DNA of 12,237 bases from an uncultured Lachnospiraceae bacterium. GTDB taxonomy: Bacteria > Bacillota > Clostridia > Lachnospirales > Lachnospiraceae. This document shows positions 6,551 through 12,237 of this stretch, piece after piece (positions within the stretch are counted from its first letter, which is position 1; the number at the start of each line of letters is the position of its first letter). The stretch is from NCBI GenBank assembly GCA_945834545.1, contig CAMAHO010000051.1, forward strand, positions 1-12,237, written 5' to 3'. A program made the translations under genes and the position numbers. The notes beneath the pieces are model-generated. The model had not been told where the DNA came from. It searched no databases and saw only the letters and a program-made list of their open reading frames with translations.

Positions 6551-7246
6551 ATGACTGTAGCATTGTGCCTGATAACCTGGAATGAGTTGGAGGGCTGTAA
6601 ACATGATGTTCCATTGATTGACAGGACTCAGTTTGAGGAGATTTATTGTATTGACGGAGGAAGTACCGACGGAACCGTGGAGTATTTGGAGAGCCAGGGG
6701 ATTCCGGTGTACAGACAAACGGCAAAGGGGCTGAATCAGGCGTGCAAGGACGGGGCAGAGCACTGTACTTGTGATGCCTTTGTATTTTTTCACCCCAAGG
6801 GAAGTATTCCGGTGGAAGACACCTATCAATTTCGGAAATACTACGAGGAAGGATACCAGTTTGTGGTTGGCAGTCGTATGATGAAGGGCGCCCACAACGA
6901 GGAGGACGATAAGCTGTTAAAGCCCAGAAAATGGTTTGTGCTGGGACTGGGGGTATTGGCAAAGCTGTTGTTTCAAAAGGAAGGCAATACCATTTGGGAT
7001 ACCCTGCATGGCTTTCGGGGTATGACGGTGGAGGCTTTCAAGCGCTGCCGGATTTCCGACATGAGTCCTTCCATTGACATTGAGATGGTCTGCAGAAGCT
7101 ATAAGCTTCGGTTAAAACGAATCGAATTTCCCACAACAGAGATGCCAAGAATTGCCGGGGAAACCCACTTCAAGGCGTTTTCCACAGGCAAAAAGCTGTT
7201 AAAGTATGTATGGTTTGAAATTAGGAGAGGAAACATAGAAGAATGA
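6551..7246 (+). CDS. Family 2 (DPM1-like) glycosyltransferase
   Basis: This 231-residue cytoplasmic GT-A enzyme would transfer a sugar from a nucleotide sugar to a lipid or glycan acceptor. Residues 1-85 form the nucleotide-binding half with IDGGSTDGT (34-42), the family's usual D-G/D-S-x-D-x-T motif. Later stretches VVGSRMMKG (105-113), LHGFRGMTVEAF (152-163), IDIEMVCRSYKLRLKRIEFP (175-194) and MPRIAGETHF (198-207) follow the order seen in polyprenyl-phosphate mannosyl/glucosyl transferases. The usual metal-binding DxD region instead reads FFHPKGSIP (79-87), without two aspartates. The start is ATG 6551 with GAGGG at 6540-6544. The stop overlaps the next gene by four bases (ATGA), so the two are translationally coupled and probably act in one step of glycan building. 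Donor and acceptor cannot be told. There is no C-terminal membrane anchor. Confidence 0.85.
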   Translation: MTVALCLITWNELEGCKHDVPLIDRTQFEEIYCIDGGSTDGTVEYLESQGIPVYRQTAKGLNQACKDGAEHCTCDAFVFFHPKGSIPVEDTYQFRKYYEEGYQFVVGSRMMKGAHNEEDDKLLKPRKWFVLGLGVLAKLLFQKEGNTIWDTLHGFRGMTVEAFKRCRISDMSPSIDIEMVCRSYKLRLKRIEFPTTEMPRIAGETHFKAFSTGKKLLKYVWFEIRRGNIEE

Positions 7247-8454
7247 AGCAGGTGGACTATTTGATTCTGGGGGCAGGCCCTGCAGGTCTGACCTTTGCGA
7301 ATCTGCTGAAAGAGAAGAGACCGGAAAAGAGCTTTCTTGTCCTGGAAGCGCAGGAGGAAGCCGGCGGGCTGTGTCGCTCCAAGGAGGTGGATGGCAGTCC
7401 CCTGGACATCGGAGGCGGGCATTTTCTGGATGTAAGAAGGCCTAAGGTGAATGAGTTTCTCTTTCGTTTTATGCCGGAAGAAGAATGGGATTTATACAAC
7501 AGAGATTCCAGAATTGACATGGGAACCTATGAGATAGGCCATCCCTTTGAAGCCAATATCTGGCAGATGCCCCAGGAGGAGCAGGTGCGCTTCTTAAAGT
7601 CCATCGCCATTGCCGGCTGCAATTTAGGCCAGCCTGTCCCTGAAAAGTTTGTGGAATGGATTACCTGGAAGCTGGGGGATTTGATTGCTGAGAAATATAT
7701 GCTTCCCTATAACAGTAAAATGTTTGGCGGGGAGTTGGACACTTTGGGAACCTATTGGCTGAATAAGCTGCCCAATGTGTCCTTTGAGGAAACCCTGTAC
7801 AGCTGCCTGAATCGCAAGCCCTACGGTACCCAGCCGGGGCATGCGCAGTTTTACTATCCCAAGAAGTACGGCTATGGGGAAGTCTGGAGAAGGATGGGAG
7901 AGGCCTTAGAAGAGCATCTTCTGTATCACAAAAAAGTAGAGAAATTGGATACTGAGCAGAGAATTGTCACCTGCAGTGACAAAACAAGCTATCAGGCAAA
8001 GGTGATTGTGACCACTATTCCCTGGACATCCATCACCACCTTTGAAAACACGGATACTCAGATTGTAGAGTCTATTGGGGACTTAAAGTCTACAGGAACA
8101 GAAATCCGGTATGTGCCGAAGCAGTTGGAGACCAAGGCCCATTGGATTTATGTGCCGGATGCAGAGATTTCTTACCACCGGATTCTGGTGCGCCACAATT
8201 TCTGTCCCGGAAGCAAGGGCTACTGGCTGGAAACCAACGCGGACCGTGTGGAAGGCAAACCGGGAACAGCATTTTTGAATGCCTATACCTATCCCCTAAA
8301 TACCATACAGAAACCCGGTATTATGAAGAATCTGTTGAACTATATGGGGGCAAGAGGAATCCGAGGCCTGGGCCGCTGGGGAGAGCATGAGCATTACAAC
8401 TCGGATGCTACCGTGGAGAGAGCTATGGAAGTATTCCACGATATGGAGGGGTAA
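7243..8454 (+). CDS. FAD-dependent oxidoreductase resembling UDP-galactopyranose mutase
   Basis: This 403-residue flavoprotein has an N-terminal Rossmann motif GAGPAGLTFA (10-19), an acidic end of beta-2 (LVLEA, 32-36), the AGGLCRS stretch (40-46) and DIGGGHF (55-61). This is the flavin-cradling pattern of the protoporphyrinogen oxidase/UDP-galactopyranose mutase group. Near the C-terminus, GLGRWGEHEHYNSD (about 374-387) followed by a helix with ERA matches the GRWG-x(4)-Y-x-N-x-D pattern of the mutases. It probably acts on a sugar nucleotide or on the glycan made by this cluster, for example a pyranose/furanose rearrangement. Classical mutases are nearer 370-390 residues and have a different N-terminal consensus, so another sugar-modifying redox role is possible. 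Its start is ATG 7243, inside the stop of the glycosyltransferase gene, with AGGAGAGG upstream. Confidence 0.8.
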   Translation: MKQVDYLILGAGPAGLTFANLLKEKRPEKSFLVLEAQEEAGGLCRSKEVDGSPLDIGGGHFLDVRRPKVNEFLFRFMPEEEWDLYNRDSRIDMGTYEIGHPFEANIWQMPQEEQVRFLKSIAIAGCNLGQPVPEKFVEWITWKLGDLIAEKYMLPYNSKMFGGELDTLGTYWLNKLPNVSFEETLYSCLNRKPYGTQPGHAQFYYPKKYGYGEVWRRMGEALEEHLLYHKKVEKLDTEQRIVTCSDKTSYQAKVIVTTIPWTSITTFENTDTQIVESIGDLKSTGTEIRYVPKQLETKAHWIYVPDAEISYHRILVRHNFCPGSKGYWLETNADRVEGKPGTAFLNAYTYPLNTIQKPGIMKNLLNYMGARGIRGLGRWGEHEHYNSDATVERAMEVFHDMEG

Positions 8455-8504
8455 TACAGTACCAAACACAGTGATAACGCTTCAGGTTAAGTGAGAAAGG
8501 GGAT

Positions 8505-9503
8505 ATGATGTGGGAATGTAGTTATTCCAGAGAACCCGTAAATTACAGGTTGGTCTGGCTTCGCTTGATACAAAAACTATGGCTGTTACCCTTAGGTGCT
8601 TTGGTGGGAGCTGTGCTGGTAGGCGGCATCTACTATGTCTCCAGGATGTATGTGGGACAAGGGAGAATTTATGAAGCAAAAACCATTTACTATCTGGATT
8701 TTGCTGAGGATTCAGCAGGAAACACCTATGATTACCTGAATCACTACACCTGGGCTGAGGTGATTCAGATGGACCAGATTGTGGGTCGCAGCCTGGAGCT
8801 ACTGAAAGGCAAGCTTACCAGAGAGCAGTATCAGGAATATGTCACAGCTACCATTGAGTCGGATGTGCGGTATCTATACACAAGATGTACAACGCCACAG
8901 CCGGAATTGTCTTTGGAAATAGATAAGGCCCTGCAACAGGCCGTTTTGGAGTTTGGACAAAGCCAAAAGGAGTTTCAGGAGATCCGTGTGACCAAAGCAG
9001 CGGATGAAGCAGTGGATGTGTCCAATATACGCACCCTGAATGCTGTCCTTTTGGGGGCAGGCATAGGCGTCTTTGCAGCAGTGCTTGGATGGCTGCTAAA
9101 GGCCATTGGGGATACCTCCGTTTATCTGCCGGTTTCCTTGGAGAACAGATATCACGGGAAGTGTCTGGGGGCGCCTTCTATGGAGGAATTTCGCTATAAT
9201 GTGGAGACTCTGGTGCCGCCTGAGAAAAAGAAATATCTGATGTCAGGGGATAGGAGCTACACCTTACAGGAATTGCCGGAGGGCATGCAGGAGTATCAGC
9301 TTGTGCCCAATGTCATTTTGCAACCGGACATTGCTAGTCAGATAAAAGACGGGGTTGTGGTTGTGTATGTCAAGGCAGGGGCGCAAAACGGAAAGCAGGT
9401 AGAGCGAACCCTGGAACAGCTCTCCAGGCAGGAGATTGTAGTAGCCGCTACCATGCTGGTGGAAGAGAATCCTTTCCTTATCAGGCGATATTACAGAAAG
9501 TAG
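8505..9503 (+). CDS. Wzz-type polysaccharide chain-length protein with degenerate tyrosine-kinase-like tail
   Basis: This 332-residue polysaccharide co-polymerase has a transmembrane helix at about 26-46, an extracytoplasmic domain to about 178 and a second helix at about 179-200. That is the Wzz/CapA-like topology that controls glycan chain length. The cytoplasmic tail (201-332) follows the order of a bacterial tyrosine kinase: a CLGAP stretch (220-224), EEFRYNVETL (227-236), a strand KKYLMSGD (242-249), then DGVVVVYVKAG (282-292) and VERTLEQL (299-306). The Walker A, A' and B motifs are missing, so ATP binding is not expected. AAAGGGG at 8496-8502 is too close to ATG 8505; the adjacent ATG 8508 has better spacing and may be the real start. 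The stop codon overlaps the ribosome binding site of the next gene. The Wzz role is well supported; the kinase ancestry is my reading of the motif order. Confidence 0.82.
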   Translation: MMWECSYSREPVNYRLVWLRLIQKLWLLPLGALVGAVLVGGIYYVSRMYVGQGRIYEAKTIYYLDFAEDSAGNTYDYLNHYTWAEVIQMDQIVGRSLELLKGKLTREQYQEYVTATIESDVRYLYTRCTTPQPELSLEIDKALQQAVLEFGQSQKEFQEIRVTKAADEAVDVSNIRTLNAVLLGAGIGVFAAVLGWLLKAIGDTSVYLPVSLENRYHGKCLGAPSMEEFRYNVETLVPPEKKKYLMSGDRSYTLQELPEGMQEYQLVPNVILQPDIASQIKDGVVVVYVKAGAQNGKQVERTLEQLSRQEIVVAATMLVEENPFLIRRYYRK

Positions 9504-9513
9504 GAGCAGGAAT

Positions 9514-10635
9514 ATGGTTTTGTCTGTGGTGTTCTACTTGACAGTTATGGCCCTGGTACTGACAGCGGCATATTTTGTCAACGGAAGTGTTCACAACAAA
9601 GGATATAGAGAGAACAATGCACAAAAAACTGCAGAAAAATCACGACAGGAGTTGTTAAACATAGTGCTGCTGTGGGGCATTTTTCTGGTTTTGTTTGCTG
9701 TGTCTGCATTTCGAATCGGGATTGGAAACGATTACTGGGCATACCGGAATAATTTCCTGGCGCTGGCCGGAGGAAAGACCAAGGTATCCTACGAGCTTGG
9801 CTTCAAGGCTCTGGTCCTGATTGTGCAGCATTTGTTTGGTTTGGACAATTATCGGGTAACCTTTGCAGTTATGGCCTTTTTTACCTGTGGCTTTTTCGTC
9901 AAGGGTATCTATGATACGGCAGATTGGTTTGTGATGTCGTTGTTTTTGTTTTTATCCAACGGCTTTTACCTTATGAGCTTCAGCAATGTGAGATACTATT
10001 TTGCCTTCGCTGTTTGCCTCTATGCCATGAAGTTTGTATTTCAGAGAAAATACATTTCATTTATTCTGTGGATTTGCTTTGCCGCTCTTTTTCATAAGAC
10101 CATTCTGATTGCCATTCCGGCTTATCTGATCGCTTGGTTTCTGCGTTGGAATAAAAAGACAATATGGCTGATTCCGGCGGGGAGTCTTTTGCTGATTATG
10201 GGGAAACCGATGATTCGCTGGGTGATTTTCCGATTCTACCCCTTCTACGAGGGCAGTGCCTTTGATACCGGGGATGTGTCCTATATGAATATCTTAAAGT
10301 GCGCAGCAGTTCTGGTATTCGGCCTGTTGTTTTACAAGGAAAGCATCAGGGGGAATCAGAAGGCTGAAATGCTGTTTAATCTGAACCTGTTTGCCCTGCT
10401 GCTGTACTCCTTTGGCTCCTATGTGCCGGAGCTTACCCGAATCTGCTACTACCTTGTGTTGGGACAGATTTTCTTACTTCCCATAATTTTACAAAAAATA
10501 CCCCAAAAGCTGGTAAAGAACTTCTGCCTTTGGGGAGTAGTGGCAGCCTATTGCTGCTATTTTCTGATATTTTTGTGGAAGGGAGCCGGAGCTGATGTGC
10601 TCATTCTTCCCTACCTGACCTGGATTTTTGTGTAG
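9514..10635 (+). CDS. EpsG-type polysaccharide polymerase (Wzy-like membrane protein)
   Basis: This 373-residue polytopic membrane protein has about ten hydrophobic segments. EpsG family hallmarks are FRIGIGNDYWAYRNNF at 66-81 (family pattern F-R-x-x-x-G-x-D-Y-x-x-Y), NVRYYFAFAVCLYA at 158-171, and ALFHKTILIAIPAYLIA at 191-207 with the conserved His. Proteins of this family polymerise repeat units of surface polysaccharide at the outer face of the membrane. The start is ATG 9514 with AGGAG at 9502-9506, which itself contains the stop of the preceding chain-length gene, so the two are tightly coupled, as expected for a polymerase and its length regulator. It is the last gene of the module; a short region with no obvious terminator separates it from the convergent degV gene. 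Confidence 0.85.
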   Translation: MVLSVVFYLTVMALVLTAAYFVNGSVHNKGYRENNAQKTAEKSRQELLNIVLLWGIFLVLFAVSAFRIGIGNDYWAYRNNFLALAGGKTKVSYELGFKALVLIVQHLFGLDNYRVTFAVMAFFTCGFFVKGIYDTADWFVMSLFLFLSNGFYLMSFSNVRYYFAFAVCLYAMKFVFQRKYISFILWICFAALFHKTILIAIPAYLIAWFLRWNKKTIWLIPAGSLLLIMGKPMIRWVIFRFYPFYEGSAFDTGDVSYMNILKCAAVLVFGLLFYKESIRGNQKAEMLFNLNLFALLLYSFGSYVPELTRICYYLVLGQIFLLPIILQKIPQKLVKNFCLWGVVAAYCCYFLIFLWKGAGADVLILPYLTWIFV

Positions 10636-10705
10636 AGGATTTCAACTATCACAGATAGCTTAAGTCATGATGCATATGGATTGTATGGTGTAAGTTTAAA
10701 AGACA

Positions 10706-11533
10706 TCAGCACTCGCAACCCAGGATGATGCCGCCGTTCTCTACATAGAAGCTGCACAGACCTCCGGCAGGGTAAATGAAAGCATCCAGATTTGGGTATT
10801 TCTCTCTCAGGGCGGAGGTTACATTTTGGGCAAGAGCCTCGTTGTCGGCATGACAGATTCTGACCTTGCCCCCTTGATAGCCTGCTTTCTCGATTTCTTT
10901 CACAAAGCTTCTGATAAGAGCGTTTTCGCCTCTGCTCTTGCCGATTGGCTCAATCACTCCTTCCGGGGTAGCCGTTCCCAGAATACTGATATGCAGCATA
11001 CCCAGGGCAGAAGCCAGGACCTTGTTCACTCGACCGTTTTGCGCCAGATTGTGAAGGGATTGGAAGGAAAAGAAAAGTCTGGTGGTGGAAAGATACGCGT
11101 CAGCCTCCTTACACACCTCTGTAAAGCTCTTTCCCTGAGACTTCAGTTCTACGATTTTCTCCATCAAAAGCCGCATCTCCGGACCTGTGGACTTGGTGTC
11201 AAACACGCGCACCTTTACATCGGGATGGTCCTCCAAAAACTGATTCGCGGCAAGGCAGGCGCTGTTATAGGTGCCGGATAGGCCGCTGGTGATGGTCAGG
11301 ACATAGAGCTCCTGGGCGCCCTCAAAGGCCTCAAGCCAGCTTTCCACACTGGGACAAGCGGTTTGGCAGCGCCCTTTGTAAGAGGTCATATAGTCCATCA
11401 TGTCTCTTACATTTAAGTTACAATCGTCCGTAAATTCCCTTTCTGCAGTAGATAGTGTCAGAGGAACGGATCGAAAATCAATTTCCGGGTAGGAACTAAA
11501 ATCACAGGATGAATCGGCTACAATACGATACAT
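10706..11533 (-). CDS. DegV family fatty-acid-binding protein
   Basis: DegV proteins bind a fatty acid in a cleft between two domains; some (FakB) present it to the kinase FakA for phospholipid synthesis. This 275-residue protein is of normal length. It shows DSSCD (7-11), SVPLTL (22-27), QTACPS (57-62), TITSGLSGTYNSA (80-92) with the ligand-contacting Ser/Thr, FDTKSTGPE (111-119), and LHNLAQNGRV (160-169). The usual C-terminal His-x-Gly-Pro-Gly stretch is replaced by FYVENGGIILG (262-272). The start is set by AAAGGAG (complement of 11541-11547), seven bases before ATG. It is convergent with the polysaccharide module and divergent from the TetR gene. A FakA partner is not in the window, so fatty acid binding is inferred from the family. 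Confidence 0.9.
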   Translation of the reverse strand: MYRIVADSSCDFSSYPEIDFRSVPLTLSTAEREFTDDCNLNVRDMMDYMTSYKGRCQTACPSVESWLEAFEGAQELYVLTITSGLSGTYNSACLAANQFLEDHPDVKVRVFDTKSTGPEMRLLMEKIVELKSQGKSFTEVCKEADAYLSTTRLFFSFQSLHNLAQNGRVNKVLASALGMLHISILGTATPEGVIEPIGKSRGENALIRSFVKEIEKAGYQGGKVRICHADNEALAQNVTSALREKYPNLDAFIYPAGGLCSFYVENGGIILGCEC

Positions 11534-11625
11534 ATGGGTTCTCCTTTGTTACTTATTCAGGTAGTGGCGTTGTAGTGATATTGTGGTTTGCTCACTGTCA
11601 ACATGTAGTTTTAAATACCACATGA

Positions 11626-11654
11626 ATTGTATTATGAAAACACCTGTGTTACAA
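11626..11654 (-). promoter_or_regulatory. Candidate degV promoter (minus strand)
   Basis: On the minus strand, TTGTAA (11654-11649) is followed by 17 bases and TACAAT (11631-11626, 5 of 6). This gives a start near 11619 and a leader of about 85 bases. It occupies the same DNA as the opposing tetR promoter. A perfect TTGACA also occurs on the minus strand at 11601-11596 but lacks a good -10. Confidence 0.4.
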
Positions 11655-11655
11655 T
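11627..11655 (+). promoter_or_regulatory. Candidate tetR promoter with extended -10
   Basis: TTGTAT (11627-11632), a 17-base spacer and TACAAT (11650-11655) preceded by TGT make a good extended -10 promoter. Transcription would start near 11662, inside the 25-bp palindrome. A TATACT at 11676-11681 is too close to the gene, since its start point would lie in the ribosome binding site. Confidence 0.5.
11639..11650. repeat. Small palindrome between the divergent promoter elements
   Basis: AACAC (11639-11643) and GTGTT (11646-11650) are perfect inverted arms around CT. The site lies in the spacer shared by both face-to-face promoters, where a bound regulator would affect transcription in both directions. 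Confidence 0.4.
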
Positions 11656-11679
11656 ATACAAAATCAACTGTTTTGTATA
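11655..11679. promoter_or_regulatory. 25-bp palindromic operator, probably bound by the adjacent TetR protein
   Basis: TATACAAAA (11655-11663) and TTTTGTATA (11671-11679) are perfect 9-bp inverted arms around a 7-base spacer. It covers the predicted tetR start point and abuts the promoter -10. TetR-type regulators commonly repress their own gene from such a site, so autoregulation is likely. Control of degV from the same site is possible but less certain. Confidence 0.65.
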
Positions 11680-11694
11680 CTTTAGAGGATGCCT

Positions 11695-12237
11695 ATGATA
11701 GTTAAAACAAAGATTAACAAAAAAACAACCTTTACCAGAATGTGTATAGCAGAAGCGATTCTTGAGCTTTTGGATACAATTGATTTTGAAAAACTAAAGA
11801 TTAGCCAGATTATCCATCGAGCCGGGATTTCCAGGATGACCTTTTATAAGTATTACAGAACCCCCTATGATGCCCTGACGGATTATCTGACCATTATTGT
11901 GTCTGAGTATATGGAGCAGAACCAGGAGAGAAATGAGAGAAGGAAGTATCTGGAGTATGACCATATTCTGTTCTCGCTGAAGTTCTTTGACCAGTACGCC
12001 AGGTATTTTTTGACTCTTGCAAAGCACAATCTGCAAGGAATCCTGCTGGAGGGGGTCAATGCGTTTATGGAAGAGTACATCCGGCCGCTTAAGGAGTTGT
12101 CCTACTACGAGATGTATTTCTATGCCGGAGGGCTGTTAAACTGCTTTTTAAAATGGGAGGAAAACGGCAAGGTGGATTCCGCTGAGGATATCGCAGCCAT
12201 CGTCTGCAAATTGAATCAGGATGTGCCAGGGGGACGG
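11695..12237 (+). CDS. TetR/AcrR family transcriptional regulator (3' end outside window)
   Basis: The frame runs from ATG 11695 to the right edge without a stop, giving 181 residues, so the gene is nearly complete. Residues about 12-60 form the DNA-binding domain. ISQIIHRAGISRMTFYKYY (36-54) is the helix-turn-helix with the family's S-x-x-T-F-Y-x-Y-Y recognition helix. The rest is helical and aromatic-rich, resembling the C-terminal domain of DhaS-like regulators. The ligand is unknown. AGAGGA at 11684-11689 lies five bases upstream. An in-frame ATG at 11689 overlaps that site and is less likely. The codon use matches its neighbours. The divergent degV gene and the 25-bp palindrome in front suggest autoregulation and perhaps control of degV. 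Confidence 0.85.
   Translation, partial: MIVKTKINKKTTFTRMCIAEAILELLDTIDFEKLKISQIIHRAGISRMTFYKYYRTPYDALTDYLTIIVSEYMEQNQERNERRKYLEYDHILFSLKFFDQYARYFLTLAKHNLQGILLEGVNAFMEEYIRPLKELSYYEMYFYAGGLLNCFLKWEENGKVDSAEDIAAIVCKLNQDVPGGR

Noticed and set aside
10636..10705. Terminator between the convergent polymerase and degV genes
   Set aside because: Only a 5-bp stem (CTATC/GATAG) without a T tract was seen, which is too weak to call.
10826..11281. Plus-strand frame inside degV
   Set aside because: It is antisense to the conserved DegV protein and has no recognisable motif.

Overview
The window looks like a chromosomal segment of a low-to-mid-GC Firmicute, most likely a gut clostridium of the Lachnospiraceae type. 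This is inferred from the strong AGGAGG-type ribosome binding sites, tightly packed genes with short overlaps, TTGACA/TATAAT promoters, and the gene set: an anaerobe-style three-subunit molybdenum hydroxylase, an O-acetylhomoserine sulfhydrylase, an EpsG-type polymerase and a DegV protein. No sequence comparison was possible, so species is not called.

Layout. (1) Positions 1-2827 hold a molybdenum hydroxylase operon: the possible tail of an upstream gene, a [2Fe-2S] subunit and a molybdopterin subunit, each overlapping the next. (2) Positions 2828-3016 hold an intrinsic terminator that sits on the start point of a promoter carrying a 21-bp dyad, followed by a sulfhydrylase gene (metY type). 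(3) Immediately after the metY stop codon lies a roughly 100-bp imperfect inverted repeat built on a 9-bp GGGGACAAM unit, resembling a REPIN or MITE. (4) A methyl-accepting chemotaxis protein with a purely membrane-embedded N-terminus follows, with a clear terminator. (5) A 15-bp tandem repeat (four copies) precedes a small VanZ-like membrane protein. (6) Positions 6551-10635 carry a compact four-gene surface-polysaccharide module on the + strand: a GT2 glycosyltransferase, a UDP-galactopyranose-mutase-like flavoprotein, a Wzz-type chain-length protein with a degenerate kinase-like tail, and an EpsG-type polymerase. (7) On the minus strand is a degV gene. It diverges from a TetR-type regulator gene that runs off the right edge. 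The 161-bp gap between them has interleaved face-to-face promoters and two palindromes.

How the genes fit together. The first two genes (plus a likely FAD subunit upstream) would form one cytoplasmic hydroxylase for purines, aldehydes or N-heterocycles. The metY gene would incorporate sulfide into homocysteine, and its promoter looks controlled by a long-dyad (Rrf2-like) repressor. The polysaccharide module would transfer a sugar, rearrange or oxidise a sugar nucleotide, and polymerise with length control. It lacks a recognisable priming transferase and flippase inside the window. No phage, CRISPR, tRNA or rRNA features were seen. No obviously new defence or biosynthetic system stands out. 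The most unusual items are the degenerate Wzz-kinase fusion, the asymmetric inverted repeat after metY, the 15-bp repeat in front of the VanZ-like gene, and the degV/tetR control region.
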